62,542 bases of DNA from Gammaproteobacteria bacterium (lineage in GTDB: Bacteria; Pseudomonadota; Gammaproteobacteria; Steroidobacterales; Steroidobacteraceae). Both the position numbers and the translations under genes were made by a program. Shown in pieces: positions 33,024-42,693 of the stretch. Location of the stretch: assembly GCA_004297335.1 (NCBI GenBank), contig SCUD01000183.1, forward strand, positions 1 to 62,542, written 5' to 3'. The notes beneath the pieces are model-generated. The model ran no database searches and was not told the DNA's origin. It worked only from the letters and a program-made list of their open reading frames with translations. Each line of letters begins with the position of its first letter. Within the stretch, counting starts at the first letter, position 1.

Positions 33024-34712
33024 ATGACCGCCGCGTTCCGCCAGGCCCGCGATTTCCTGCTTGCCCACCGGGCGGATTACGCGCGTGCCTGCGCCGGGTT
33101 CGAGTGGCCGCGGTTCGAGCATTTCAACTGGGCGCAGGACTGGTTCGACGAGATCGCGCGCGGCAACGAGCGCACCGCGCTCAGGATCGTCGCCGACGGC
33201 GGCGCGGAGCAGTGCCTCTCGTTCGAGGAACTGCGCCGGCGCTCCTGCCGCACCGCCCGCTGGCTGCACGCCGCTGGCCTGGCACCCGGCGACCGCATCC
33301 TGCTGATGGTCGGCAACGTGCCGGCGCTGTGGGAGGTGATGCTGGCCGCGATCCGGCTCGGCTGCCCGCTGGTCCCGACGACCACGCTGATGATGCCGGC
33401 CGACCTGCGCGACCGCATCGACCGCGGCCGGGTGCGCGCGATCGTCACCGAGCCGGCCTTCGCGGAGCGCTTCGCGGATTGCGCCGCGGATACGCTGCGG
33501 CTGCTGGTCGCCGGCAAAGCCCCGGGCTGGCAGGCGCTGCCGGCGGCAACGCCTGCAGCGGCCGACAGCGAGTTCACCCCGCCGGTCCCGACCCGCGCCG
33601 ACGATCCGCTGCTGCTGTATTTCACCTCCGGCACGACCGCGCAGCCGAAGCTGGTCGTCCATACCCAGGTCAGCTACCCGGTCGGCCACCTGTCGACGAT
33701 GTACTGGCTCGGCCTGCAGCCCGGCGACGTGCACCTGAACCTGTCGAGCCCCGGCTGGGCCAAGCACGCCTGGAGTTCGTTCTTCGCGCCGTGGAACGCC
33801 GAGGCGACGATCGTCATGCACCAGGCGGCGCGCTTCGACGCCGCCGAACTGCTGCGGGTGCTCGAGCGCTGCGGCGTCACCTCGTTCTGCGCGCCACCGA
33901 CCGTGTGGCGGGCGCTGATCCAGCTGCCGCTCGAGACGAGCCCGTGGCGGCCGCGCGAGCTGATCTCGGCCGGCGAACCGCTGAACCCGGAAGTCATCGC
34001 CCGGGTCGAGCGCGCCTGGGGCGTGACGATCCGCGACGGCTACGGCCAGACCGAGACGACCCTGCAGATCGGCAACTTCCCCGGCCAGCCGGTCAAGCCC
34101 GGCTCGATGGGCCGCGCGGCGCCGGGCTACCGGATCCACCTGCTCGACGCCGACGGCCGCCCCGCCGCCGAGGGCGAGATCTGCGTCGAGCTGGCTGGCC
34201 GGCCGGCCGGCGTGATGCCCGGCTACCTCGACGATCCGGCGCGCACCGCCGCGGTGATGCAGCACGGCCACTACCACACCGGCGACGTGGCGACGCAGGA
34301 CGCGGATGGCTACTTCACCTACGTCGGCCGCAACGACGACGTGTTCAAGTCCTCCGACTACCGGATCAGTCCGTTCGAGCTGGAGAGCGTGCTGGTCGAG
34401 CACCCGGCCGTGGTCGAGGCCGCGGTCGTGCCGAGTCCCGATCCGCAGCGGCTCGCGGTACCCAAGGGCTGCGTCGTGCTGGCGGCGGGGGTCGAGCCGT
34501 CGCGAGCGACCGCACTCGCGATCCTGCGTCACGTGCGCGAACGTACTTCACCGTTCAAGCGCATCCGCCGGCTCGAGTTCATCGACCTGCCGAAGACCAT
34601 CTCCGGCAAGATCCGCCGGGTCGAGCTGCGCGAGGCCGAGCGCGGACGCGGGGACCAGGCCCGCCGCGAGCATGAATTCTGGGAAGAGGACTTTCCGGAA
34701 CTGCAGCGCTGA
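33024..34712 (+). CDS. AMP-binding acyl-CoA synthetase
   Basis: A 562-residue adenylate-forming ligase. Seen: P-loop TSGTTAQPKLVVH at about 201-213, motif RDGYGQTETT in the middle, HTGDVATQDADGYFTYVGRNDDVFKSSDYRI, and the C-terminal catalytic Lys in PKTISGKIRR. N-terminal FEWPRFEHFNWAQDWFDEIA and the general layout are like medium-chain acyl-CoA synthetases (AcsM-like) acting on fatty or aryl acids. Unusual start region: a REP-like hairpin ends just before the ATG and no Shine-Dalgarno sequence is evident. Partner of the upstream aldehyde dehydrogenase. Confidence 0.9.
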   Translation: MTAAFRQARDFLLAHRADYARACAGFEWPRFEHFNWAQDWFDEIARGNERTALRIVADGGAEQCLSFEELRRRSCRTARWLHAAGLAPGDRILLMVGNVPALWEVMLAAIRLGCPLVPTTTLMMPADLRDRIDRGRVRAIVTEPAFAERFADCAADTLRLLVAGKAPGWQALPAATPAAADSEFTPPVPTRADDPLLLYFTSGTTAQPKLVVHTQVSYPVGHLSTMYWLGLQPGDVHLNLSSPGWAKHAWSSFFAPWNAEATIVMHQAARFDAAELLRVLERCGVTSFCAPPTVWRALIQLPLETSPWRPRELISAGEPLNPEVIARVERAWGVTIRDGYGQTETTLQIGNFPGQPVKPGSMGRAAPGYRIHLLDADGRPAAEGEICVELAGRPAGVMPGYLDDPARTAAVMQHGHYHTGDVATQDADGYFTYVGRNDDVFKSSDYRISPFELESVLVEHPAVVEAAVVPSPDPQRLAVPKGCVVLAAGVEPSRATALAILRHVRERTSPFKRIRRLEFIDLPKTISGKIRRVELREAERGRGDQARREHEFWEEDFPELQR

Positions 34713-34719
34713 AGCGTCG

Positions 34720-35823
34720 CTACGGCAGCGCCCGCGCGACCAGCTGCGTGCGGCTGGAAACCCCGGCCTTGCTGAAGATCGAGCGCAGGTGATTCTCGAC
34801 GGTGCGCAGCGCGATGCCGAGCAACTGCCCGATCTCCGCGTTGCTGTGTCCGGCGCAGACCAGATGCGCGACCTCGACTTCGCGGCCAGTCAAGCCCATC
34901 CGGGACCACAGGCCGGAGCGGTCGCGCTGGCGCCCGGCCACCATCGTCGTGGCGATGTGCTGCCGGCCACCGGCCGCGGCAACGGTCTCGATTTCGATTT
35001 CCACCGGCGCGGTCTCGCCGCCCCGCGCAAGCGAGAGGCACAGCGGCGGCGCGCCGTATTGTGGCGTTGCCGCAATCAGCTTCTGCCGCAACTCGCCGAG
35101 CAGGGAACGGCTGGAGCACTCCCCGGGCGCGGGCCCGGCATCATTCATGCGGAGGTCGGCCAGTGCGCTGCCGCCGGCGTGCAGCAGCATCAGGTCCTCG
35201 TCGAAGACCAGGAAACCGGAGCCGGTGCGCGCCGTTCGCTCGAGCAGCGTGCCAGTCACGTCCGTGGCTTCACGCGCGGCGATCCCGGACAGGACTGCTC
35301 CGATCATCGCCGCGAGCTGCCGCAACAACCCGACCTCGGCGGAACCGAACGGTCGTTCGGCCTGCCGGCGGTGGAATCCCAGGCACAGCAGCTGGCTTCC
35401 CAGCACCGAGCGGAATGGCACGAGGATGCCCAGAACATGGGCGATGTCACAGGGACGCAGGAAACCCCGGCCATAGTCGCCGTCACGCCAGGTACCGGTC
35501 GCCGGCAGCAGGCTGATGCAGGTCGAGGTCCCGTCAGCCACGGTCCAGTCGAGCGCCTGGCCCGGCCCGATCAGCGGATCGGAGCGGAAGTAGCGCTCCG
35601 CATACAGGTCCACGGACCAGGGCCGCGCGCCAACGTAACTGCGCCGGCCGACGGCTGTGCCCTGGCCGGGTCGCTCCGCGAACTCGATGAACACTGAACT
35701 CGAGGCCTGGACCGTCGCCGAGATGGGATCCAGCACCCGGTCAGCCAGCTGCGCAAAACTGGTGCAGGACGCCAGGCGGTCAATCAGCCGCAGCCGGTGC
35801 TCCGCCGAACAGGAATCCGCCAT
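34720..35823 (-). CDS. LuxR-family transcriptional regulator
   Basis: A 367-residue regulator. The ATG at 35823 follows a GGGGG stretch; GTG at 35829 is possible. The N-terminal 200 residues look like a GAF-type sensor, and a PAS-like part (GFLVFDEDLMLLHAGGSAL) follows. The C-terminal LuxR helix-turn-helix is GLTGREVEVAHLVCAGHSNAEIGQLLGIALRTVENH. It is convergent with the ligase gene, with only 7 bases between the stops. It may control the neighbouring aldehyde dehydrogenase-ligase pair or the VOC gene upstream, which shares its direction. Confidence 0.88.
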   Translation of the reverse strand: MADSCSAEHRLRLIDRLASCTSFAQLADRVLDPISATVQASSSVFIEFAERPGQGTAVGRRSYVGARPWSVDLYAERYFRSDPLIGPGQALDWTVADGTSTCISLLPATGTWRDGDYGRGFLRPCDIAHVLGILVPFRSVLGSQLLCLGFHRRQAERPFGSAEVGLLRQLAAMIGAVLSGIAAREATDVTGTLLERTARTGSGFLVFDEDLMLLHAGGSALADLRMNDAGPAPGECSSRSLLGELRQKLIAATPQYGAPPLCLSLARGGETAPVEIEIETVAAAGGRQHIATTMVAGRQRDRSGLWSRMGLTGREVEVAHLVCAGHSNAEIGQLLGIALRTVENHLRSIFSKAGVSSRTQLVARALP

Positions 35824-35926
35824 AGCCACCCCCGGGGCGGCCGCAGGCAGATCTTCCCTGTCACCCTGTACTTCGACCGCGGCCCAAGCCTATACACGGC
35901 CCGCGGAATAATCCAGAGGCGGGGTC

Positions 35927-36472
35927 TCAGCCGGGGCGACGCACCGGGTCACGGCCGTCCCAGCCGACGCTCGCCTGGTAGACCATGTTGAACAGCCCCT
36001 CGACGGCCGGGGTGAACTCGATGACCTCGATGAACCCGCCGAGGGCCTCGAACGTGTCCAGATAGGCCGCCTTGCCGCCGACGCCGACGATGGCGTCCAT
36101 CGCGAGCCCATAGCCGCGGGCCCGGTATTTCGCCACGACCTCATCGTAGCGCGCGGGTTCCGCGGCCACTGCCCAGTGGTGGAATCCATGGCCGCGACGG
36201 GCGGCCACGTCGCGATAGACGCTTGGCTGGTCATCGTTCTGCTGGATCAGCTCGAACTGGGTATGTCCGGAACAGCCAAGCGCCAGCGTGATATCGAGGG
36301 CCGCAGGCTTGCCCCAGCACTCGAGCTTGACGAACGGAAAGTGCTCGATGAGGAACCAGGGCCCGATCCCCAGTTCCCGGGTCATCCGGGCCATCGACTC
36401 GTGGATGTCCTCGCAGGTGCTGGCGACCTGGACGACGCCGTCCAGGGGCTGGCCAAAATTCCATACCGGCAT
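35927..36472 (-). CDS. VOC (glyoxalase/dioxygenase-fold) family protein
   Basis: A 181-residue protein. The ATG at 36472 is preferred because it follows GGAGAG; an upstream in-frame ATG at 36529 adds a Pro/Gly-rich tail. VOC fold signs: VVQVASTCEDIHESMARMTRELGIGPW at the start, HFPFVKLECWGKPA, FELIQQNDDQPSVYRDVAARRGHGFHHWAV, and IEVIEFTPAVEGLFNMVYQA at the end. Candidate metal ligands are His in GFHHWA and Glu in FIEVIEF. Function not known; divergent from the TonB receptor. Confidence 0.82.
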   Translation of the reverse strand: MPVWNFGQPLDGVVQVASTCEDIHESMARMTRELGIGPWFLIEHFPFVKLECWGKPAALDITLALGCSGHTQFELIQQNDDQPSVYRDVAARRGHGFHHWAVAAEPARYDEVVAKYRARGYGLAMDAIVGVGGKAAYLDTFEALGGFIEVIEFTPAVEGLFNMVYQASVGWDGRDPVRRPG

Positions 36473-36627
36473 CGGTTTGCTCTCCGTGAGGCCGGCTGGC
36501 AGCTTCTCACCGGATCCGGCCGGGGGCAATGGCGGGTTCCACTCAGCGCCGCCGCCTGGGTGGTCTCCGCTATGGGCTTGACGCCGGAATCGCCTGATAA
36601 TGGCCGGGTCTCAACGAGGGCAAAGCC

Positions 36628-38826
36628 ATGAACGTGCAGCGCGAATCGTCTTCCCGGGTACTGCTGGCCGCCATCGGCCTGGCACTGGCGCTCCCAGCGG
36701 CGGCACAGGCGCCGGCGGCCGCCGACAGCAACCAGCTGGGCGAGATCACGGTGACCGCCACGCGGCGGGAGCAGAACCTGCAGACGGTCGGCATCGCGGT
36801 CTCCACCTTCAGTGGCGACAACCTGCGCGAACTGGCCATCACCAGCAGCAATGAACTGATGAACGTGACCCCCGGCCTGCGCCTGCAGGAGGGTGGCGGC
36901 GGGCCGCTGCTCGGCCTGATGTCGATCCGCGGCGTGGCCCAGAACGACTTTGCCGGCCACATCGAGTCGCCGAATGCGCTGTACTTCGACGAGGTCTACC
37001 AGCCGGGTGTTTCCTCGAGCATCCAGCAGTTCTATGACATCGACCGCGTCGAGGTCCTGAAGGGCCCGCAGGGCACGCTGTTCGGCCGCAACGCAACCGG
37101 CGGCCTCGTGCACATCATCACCCGCAAGCCGACCGAGGAATTCGAGGGCCACGTCGCGGTGGGCTACGGCAGTTACGACCAGCGGCACGCGGACGGCGCG
37201 ATCAGCGGGCCACTGGGCGAAGGCATCAGTGCGCGGTTGTCATTCCTGTGGAACGAGGCCGACGGCTACATCAAGAATTCCATCGGCCCCGACCTGAATG
37301 AGGACGATACCACCGCAGTGCGACTGCAGCTGCGGCTCACGCCGAACGAGCAGTTCGAGGCCCTGCTCTCCGGCAGCACCTACCGGATCGGGCCCATGCA
37401 CACGGGCGGCGCCTACGCGACCGCGGGCGTCGCCGACGCGGACGGCCTGGGCGAGGCACTGCCACCCGGTTCGCCAACGATGTTCGGCTATGTCGATGCC
37501 GATGGCGACCCATTCACCGGCGCCTTCGATGAGCCGGGCTTCATCGACCGCACGCAGGACGACATCTCCGCGCGCCTGTCGTACCGCTTCGGCAACGGCA
37601 TCACGCTGCATTCCGTCACCAGCTTCTCGCAGCTCGATTCCGTCTACCGCGAGGACAACGACCTGTCGCCGGTGCCATTCACGGTGTTCCGCCAGAACGC
37701 CGATGCCGAGTACATCACCCAGGACCTGCGGCTCGCAGGCGAAGGCGACCGCACACGCTGGACGGCAGGTCTCTTCTACCTGGACGTCGAAGGCAGCTAC
37801 CTGCAGGCTTTCGATATCCAGGCGCTCGGCGTGACACTGCAGGCCGACTACACGCTTGATACCCGCTCGTGGTCGGCGTTCGGCCAGATGGAGTACGACC
37901 TTTCGGACCAGTTCACGTTGACGGGCGGCTTGCGCTACACGAAGGACGAGAAGGACTACGACTACACGCAGCAGTGCACCGGGGACCTGTGCTTCCTGTT
38001 CTTCGCGCCCGGCACGCTCGCCGCGGCCGGGCATGTGGTCGACAGCCACAGCGAGGGTGACTGGTCGGCGCGGCTGCAGCTCGACTGGAAGCCGAACCCG
38101 GAAACGCTGCTGTACGCGAGCGTGAACCGCGGCTACAAGGCCTTCAACTACAACGCCGGCTTCGCCGGGCTGGCACCGCTAGCCGGCGTGCGCTTCGACG
38201 GCGAGACGCTGCTCGCGTTCGAGATCGGCAGCAAGACCGACTTCTGGGACAACCGGGCCCGGCTGAATGCCGCGGCGTTCTACTACGACTATTCCGACTA
38301 CCAGGCTTTCGACCAGCGCGGCCTGAACTTCACGCTGTTCAACGCCGATGCGACGGTCTACGGCGCGGATCTCGAGTTGTCGCTGCGGCCCGGTGGCGGC
38401 GTGACGCTGCAGTTCGGCGCCGCGCTGCTCGACACCAAGGTCAAGGACGTGCCGATCGGCGCCAGCCGCCTCGAGCGCGAGGCACCGCAATCGCCGGGCG
38501 CGACCTTCATGGCGGCGATCGCGAAGGAGATCGAGCTCAGCTTCGGCACGCTGTCGATCTCCGCCAATGGTGCCTACACGAGCCGCAACTACTCGCAGCT
38601 GACCAATGCGCCGGTCACCCACATTCCGGCGGATCGTGTCGTCAACGCGCGCATCGGCTTCACCGATCCGGACCGGCGCTGGGAACTCGCGCTGGCGGTG
38701 AAGAACCTGTTGGATCGCGAGCGGATCGTCTATGCTTTCGACATCACCGGTCCGCCGCTCGGGCTCATCGAGAACACGCTGGCACCGCCGCGCTGGATCA
38801 CCTTCGAGGCCCGCGTCAACTTCTGA
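36628..38826 (+). CDS. TonB-dependent outer-membrane receptor
   Basis: A 732-residue receptor. Signal peptide at 1-28 (RVLLAAIGLALALPAAAQA), TonB-box-like GEITVTATRREQ, plug with [23 protein letters not shown], and a barrel ending FEARVNF. It has the FecA/CirA-like siderophore-or-small-molecule receptor pattern. Ribosome site GAGGG. It is followed after 14 bases by a heme-motif beta-propeller protein, so both are probably one operon, importing a substrate that the second protein handles in the periplasm. Confidence 0.92.
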   Translation: MNVQRESSSRVLLAAIGLALALPAAAQAPAAADSNQLGEITVTATRREQNLQTVGIAVSTFSGDNLRELAITSSNELMNVTPGLRLQEGGGGPLLGLMSIRGVAQNDFAGHIESPNALYFDEVYQPGVSSSIQQFYDIDRVEVLKGPQGTLFGRNATGGLVHIITRKPTEEFEGHVAVGYGSYDQRHADGAISGPLGEGISARLSFLWNEADGYIKNSIGPDLNEDDTTAVRLQLRLTPNEQFEALLSGSTYRIGPMHTGGAYATAGVADADGLGEALPPGSPTMFGYVDADGDPFTGAFDEPGFIDRTQDDISARLSYRFGNGITLHSVTSFSQLDSVYREDNDLSPVPFTVFRQNADAEYITQDLRLAGEGDRTRWTAGLFYLDVEGSYLQAFDIQALGVTLQADYTLDTRSWSAFGQMEYDLSDQFTLTGGLRYTKDEKDYDYTQQCTGDLCFLFFAPGTLAAAGHVVDSHSEGDWSARLQLDWKPNPETLLYASVNRGYKAFNYNAGFAGLAPLAGVRFDGETLLAFEIGSKTDFWDNRARLNAAAFYYDYSDYQAFDQRGLNFTLFNADATVYGADLELSLRPGGGVTLQFGAALLDTKVKDVPIGASRLEREAPQSPGATFMAAIAKEIELSFGTLSISANGAYTSRNYSQLTNAPVTHIPADRVVNARIGFTDPDRRWELALAVKNLLDRERIVYAFDITGPPLGLIENTLAPPRWITFEARVNF

Positions 38827-38840
38827 TCAGGAAATCCGCC

Positions 38841-40526
38841 ATGCAACACCGTCGCCTGCGTTATCTGCCGCTGGCCCTGCTGGCGGTTCTGGGAGCCGGT
38901 GCCGAGGCCGGTACGCTCTCCGGAGTCGTGCGCAGCGACTCCGGCCGGCCGGTGGCGGGTGCGCTCGTCACGCTGACGGACCCGGCCCGGGGGATCGGCG
39001 AGTCGGTCTACACGGGGGCCTCGGGGCGCTACCGGCTGCAGACCCGCTACATCAGCGGCGCACTGCAGCTGCGCGTGCGGCAGCCGTACTTCCGCGACGT
39101 GCAACAGGAGCTGCAGCTCGGCTCCGGCCAGCGCCTGCGGCATGACCTCCGCATGCCGGCAATGACCGCGGCCGCCGAGATCTCGGACAGCCTGCCGGCC
39201 GCGTACCACTTCGGCCGCATTGCCTTCGAGGCAGGCACCCCGTTCGCCCGCGAGCACTTCCAGCGCGACTGCCTGACCTGCCATCAGGTCGGCAATGCGC
39301 TGACCCGCATCCGGCGCGATGCCGCTTCCTGGGAGGACACGATCGAGCGCATGCACCGCTATCTCGGCAATTTCGATGCCGGGCTGCGGGGTCGCCGCGC
39401 GGCGCTGCTGGCGGCGGCCTTCGACGGCAGCCCGGTCGGCGTGCGGCCGGTGTTCCCATTCGATGCGGTTGCTGCGAAGGCACGGATCACGCAGTACCGG
39501 CTCGATACCGCAGTACTGCCGCACGATGCGGAAATCAGCACCACGGACGGGCTCGTGTACATCGCCGACCAGTTCGGCGACCAGCTGATCGTCACCGACC
39601 GCGCGACCGGGCAGTCTCGCTACTTCCCGGTGCCGGTCGAGGGCCTCAACCGCGGCGGCAAGTACGCGCGCCTCGGCCTGCCGTCGCTCGGCGCCGCGGC
39701 CGAAGCCGTCTATGGTGGCCCGCACTCACTGGTGCAGGGGCCGGACAACCGCTGGTACACGACCAACACTTTCGCGACCGAGATCGGCGTCTTCAATCCG
39801 CGGACCTGGAGCTGGGAGCAGTCCTACGCAATTCCGGACGGCCAGCGGCTGCCCAGCCTGTACCCACACACGATCCGCTTCGATCAGGGCGGCAAAGTCT
39901 GGTTCACGCTGGCGTTCTCCGAACAGGTCGGCCGCCTCGATCCGGTCACCCGCAAGGTGGATGTCATCGACCTGCCGCCGCGGCAATCGCTGGGCGTGGC
40001 TGGCGGCACGGTGCCCTACGGAATCGACGTGGACCCGCAGGACGGCAGCGTCTGGTACGCGCGGCTGTGGGCCGACCGGATCGGGCGCATCGACCCGGTG
40101 ACGCTCGCGGTCACCGAGTTCGACTCGCCGGTCAAGGGACCGCGCCGGCTGCGCTTCGACCGCCAGGGGACGCTGTGGGTGACCGGCTACTCCGAGGGCG
40201 TGATCGCCGAAGTCCAGACTCCCGGCCTCGAAAGCCGCGTCCACCGGATGCCGGAGTTTGCAGCCGGTCATCGGCCGGCCGCCTACGCGCTGGCGGTGGA
40301 CCCGAAGACCTCCCACGTCTGGGTCAACGAGACGATGACCGATCACCTGTACCGCTTCGATCCGCAGCGCGAGCGCTGGACGGCCTATGCGCTGCCGCTG
40401 CGCGGCACCTACACGCGCGAGATCAGCTTCACCGCCGACGGCGAGGTCTGCACCTCGAACAACCCGTTCCCGGTCGCCGCGCTCGAAGGCGGTGTCGCCG
40501 AGCTGATCTGCATCGATCCCGACTGA
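38841..40526 (+). CDS. Periplasmic Vgb-type beta-propeller with carboxypeptidase-regulatory-like domain and a heme-c motif
   Basis: A 561-residue exported protein (signal peptide to about residue 23). Residues 24-105 form a carboxypeptidase-regulatory-like beta-sandwich (LSGVVRSDSGRPVAGALVTLTD). Residues 110-200 contain the heme-binding motif CLTCH (144-148). Residues about 225-561 are a beta-propeller of the streptogramin-lyase (Vgb)/SMP-30-like type, with repeats such as GGPHSLVQGPDNRWYTTN and GTVPYGIDVDPQDGSVWYARLWADRIGRID. Known relatives include lactone-opening lyases. The combination with a c-type heme suggests a redox or electron-linked function. It follows the TonB receptor. Confidence 0.84.
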   Translation: MQHRRLRYLPLALLAVLGAGAEAGTLSGVVRSDSGRPVAGALVTLTDPARGIGESVYTGASGRYRLQTRYISGALQLRVRQPYFRDVQQELQLGSGQRLRHDLRMPAMTAAAEISDSLPAAYHFGRIAFEAGTPFAREHFQRDCLTCHQVGNALTRIRRDAASWEDTIERMHRYLGNFDAGLRGRRAALLAAAFDGSPVGVRPVFPFDAVAAKARITQYRLDTAVLPHDAEISTTDGLVYIADQFGDQLIVTDRATGQSRYFPVPVEGLNRGGKYARLGLPSLGAAAEAVYGGPHSLVQGPDNRWYTTNTFATEIGVFNPRTWSWEQSYAIPDGQRLPSLYPHTIRFDQGGKVWFTLAFSEQVGRLDPVTRKVDVIDLPPRQSLGVAGGTVPYGIDVDPQDGSVWYARLWADRIGRIDPVTLAVTEFDSPVKGPRRLRFDRQGTLWVTGYSEGVIAEVQTPGLESRVHRMPEFAAGHRPAAYALAVDPKTSHVWVNETMTDHLYRFDPQRERWTAYALPLRGTYTREISFTADGEVCTSNNPFPVAALEGGVAELICIDPD

Positions 40527-40546
40527 AAAGGGGACAGTCCCCTTTT
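40526..40546. repeat. REP-like palindrome between convergent genes
   Basis: Core GGGGACAGTCCCC (40530-40542) flanked by A4 and T4. It begins at the final base of the propeller stop codon and ends one base before the DUF302 stop. It could serve as a bidirectional terminator. Confidence 0.7.
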
Positions 40547-40547
40547 C

Positions 40548-40952
40548 CTACAGCGCCTGCAGCGCGCGCAGGATCTTCTCGCGGGCCTCTTTGGCCACGA
40601 TTCTGACGGCATCGTCCTGCACGATGCCCATGGCTGCGACCGGGTCCATCGCCTCGACGACGATACCGCCGCCCGCGGCCTCGCGGACGACGACATTGCA
40701 GGGCAGCAGCATGCCGACCTCCGGGTTCGCACCGAGCGCCCGGTGCGCCAGCTGCGGATTGCAGGCGCCGAGGATGATATAGGGCGCTACGTCGGCCCCG
40801 ATCTTCGACTTGAGCGTGGCCTTGACGTCGATCTCGGTCAGGATCCCGAAGCCCTGCTCCTTCAGCACCGCCGTGACCCGCTCAATGGTCTCGGCATAGC
40901 CGGCAGGCGACTGGCGCCGCAGGCCGAAGCTCAGCTGTTCAACCGTATTCAT
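40548..40952 (-). CDS. DUF302 domain protein
   Basis: A 134-residue protein of the DUF302 family, starting behind an AGGAGGTG ribosome site. Seen: FGILTEIDVKATLKSKIGADVAPYIILGACNPQLAHRAL, with the conserved Cys in GACNP, and LPCNVVVRE, followed by MDPVAAMGIV. The family is small, cytoplasmic or periplasmic, and of unknown function; a role in redox or metal handling has been proposed. It is followed in the same direction by its upstream neighbour, the AbgT-like transporter. Confidence 0.85.
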   Translation of the reverse strand: MNTVEQLSFGLRRQSPAGYAETIERVTAVLKEQGFGILTEIDVKATLKSKIGADVAPYIILGACNPQLAHRALGANPEVGMLLPCNVVVREAAGGGIVVEAMDPVAAMGIVQDDAVRIVAKEAREKILRALQAL

Positions 40953-40970
40953 CCTGCACCTCCTGATGAC

Positions 40971-42527
40971 TCAATAGCTGATCGCCGCGCCCGGGCCGGT
41001 CGGCAGGCCGAGCACCAGCCACAGGGTAAACAGCGCCGACCAGCCCACCAGGAACACGACCGAGTATGGCAGCATCACGGCCACCAGCGTACCGATGCCG
41101 GCCTGCGGCTCGTAGCGCTGGAAGAAAGCAATGATCAGTGCGAAATAGCTCATCATCGGCGAGATGATGTTGGTGACGCTGTCGCCGACACGGTACGCGG
41201 CCTGGGTCAGCTCGGGCGAGAAGCCGAGCAGCATGAACATCGGCACGAATACCGGCGCCATCAGCGCCCACTTGGCCGAGGCCGAGCCCATGAACAGGTT
41301 GAGGAAGGCGGTAAGCCCGATGAAGGCGAGGAACAGCGGAACCGCCGACAGTCCCAAGGCCTTCAGGCCAGCGGCACCATTGACCGCGAGCACCAGGCCG
41401 ATCTGGGTCCAGTTGAAGAAGGCGACGAACTGGGCGGCGAAGAACACCAGCACGAGGTAACCGCCGAGCGTGCTCATGCTGGCGCTCATGCCCTTGATGA
41501 CGTCGGCGTCGCTCCTGATCGTTCCGGCGGCGATGCCATAGGCAATGCCGGCCACGACGCCATACAGGAAGATGATGGCCACGACGCCCGACAGCACCGG
41601 TGCGAGCGCCCGCATGGTGTCGGCTTCCGCCGCCACGCGCAGGAAGCCGGCACCGGGCAGGGAGCCCGACGGCAGCATTCCGAGGGCCAGCAGCAGTGAG
41701 AACGCGAGGGTCGCGCCACCGGCCCAGCGCAGGCCACGCCGCTCGGCTGCATCCAGCCGCTGCGCCTGCGGATCCCCGGCTGCGGCAGCGGCGCCCACCG
41801 GATCCGGAAACCGCGGGGCGGCGATCTTCTCCGTGACCAGCCAGCCAAGCGCCGTGATCAACGGTGTCGAGACGATCATGAAATACCAGTTGGCCAGCGG
41901 CGTCACCCGGTAGTCGGGATCCACGATCCGCGCCGCCTCTTCGGACAGACCCGAGAGCAGTGGATCGATCGTGCCGATCAGCAGGTTGGCCGAGTAGCCG
42001 CCGGAAACCCCGGCGAATGCCGCCGCCATGCCCAGGATCGGGTGACGGCCCGCAGCGATGAAGATCAGGCCGCCGAGCGGGACCAGCAGCACGTAGCCGA
42101 TCTCGCTCGCCATGTTCGACATGACACCGGCGAACACCAGAATCGGTGTCAGCAGCGCCCGCGGTGCGGCCAGCACCAGGCGCCGCAGCGCAGCCCCGAT
42201 CAGGCCGCTGTGTTCCGCGACGCCAATGCCGATCAGTGCGACCAGCACGGTACCGAGCGGAGCGAAGCCGGTGAAGTTGCCGACCAGTCCGGTCATGATC
42301 CGGTGCAGGCCCTCGACGCTCAGCAGGTTGAACACCGCCACTGTCGCGCCGGTACGCGGATGCTGCACGGCGAGGCCGAGCCGGGCACCGAGCCAGGAGC
42401 CGAGGATCACCAGCAGCGCGAGGATTGCAAACAGGGTCGCCGGGTGCGGCAAGGCGTTGCCGCCGCGCTCGATCGCGCCGAGGACCCGGTCGATCAGCGG
42501 ACGGCGAGGAGTCGTTGCGCGAGGCAT
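40971..42527 (-). CDS. AbgT-family transporter (p-aminobenzoyl-glutamate / efflux type)
   Basis: A 518-residue membrane protein with about 11-12 hydrophobic helices. The ATG at 42527 gives [33 protein letters not shown], a typical AbgT start with cytoplasmic basic residues. Upstream in-frame codons run through a repeat and lack support. Other motifs: [23 protein letters not shown] and [17 protein letters not shown]. AbgT members import p-aminobenzoyl-glutamate or export sulfonamides. The gene begins immediately after a 12-bp inverted repeat, so its ribosome site lies in that repeat. Confidence 0.87.
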   Translation of the reverse strand: MPRATTPRRPLIDRVLGAIERGGNALPHPATLFAILALLVILGSWLGARLGLAVQHPRTGATVAVFNLLSVEGLHRIMTGLVGNFTGFAPLGTVLVALIGIGVAEHSGLIGAALRRLVLAAPRALLTPILVFAGVMSNMASEIGYVLLVPLGGLIFIAAGRHPILGMAAAFAGVSGGYSANLLIGTIDPLLSGLSEEAARIVDPDYRVTPLANWYFMIVSTPLITALGWLVTEKIAAPRFPDPVGAAAAAGDPQAQRLDAAERRGLRWAGGATLAFSLLLALGMLPSGSLPGAGFLRVAAEADTMRALAPVLSGVVAIIFLYGVVAGIAYGIAAGTIRSDADVIKGMSASMSTLGGYLVLVFFAAQFVAFFNWTQIGLVLAVNGAAGLKALGLSAVPLFLAFIGLTAFLNLFMGSASAKWALMAPVFVPMFMLLGFSPELTQAAYRVGDSVTNIISPMMSYFALIIAFFQRYEPQAGIGTLVAVMLPYSVVFLVGWSALFTLWLVLGLPTGPGAAISY

Positions 42528-42528
42528 G

Positions 42529-42559
42529 GGGACGCTTCCCGAAAAATGGGAAGCGTCCC
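42529..42559. repeat. REP-like inverted repeat at the AbgT-type start
   Basis: Perfect 12-bp arms GGGACGCTTCCC (42529-42540) and GGGAAGCGTCCC (42548-42559) with loop GAAAAAT. A third partial arm GGGAAGCG lies at about 42576. The GAAGCGTCCC string recurs at 51557-51566. The transporter ATG is 1 base away. Confidence 0.6.
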
Positions 42560-42693
42560 TGATTTGCCGCGGAAAGGGAAGCGCCTCAATTTCATGGCTC
42601 CGGCCCCTACTGAGGACCGCAGTCATGGCGCGGCATCCTGCGCTTCCAGAAACAGCGGATGCTGATCGGTCCCCAGCGGCAGGGCCGCAGTAC

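Noticed and set aside
31484-34712. Assigning the aldehyde dehydrogenase and ligase to the phosphonate cluster
   Set aside because: A REP-like repeat, a 91-base gap with its own ribosome site at 31470 and no shared function argue for a separate unit.
36578-36601. Sigma70 promoter TTGACG...GATAAT before the receptor at 36628
   Set aside because: The spacer is only 12 bases, too short for a normal promoter; no good alternative -35 seen.
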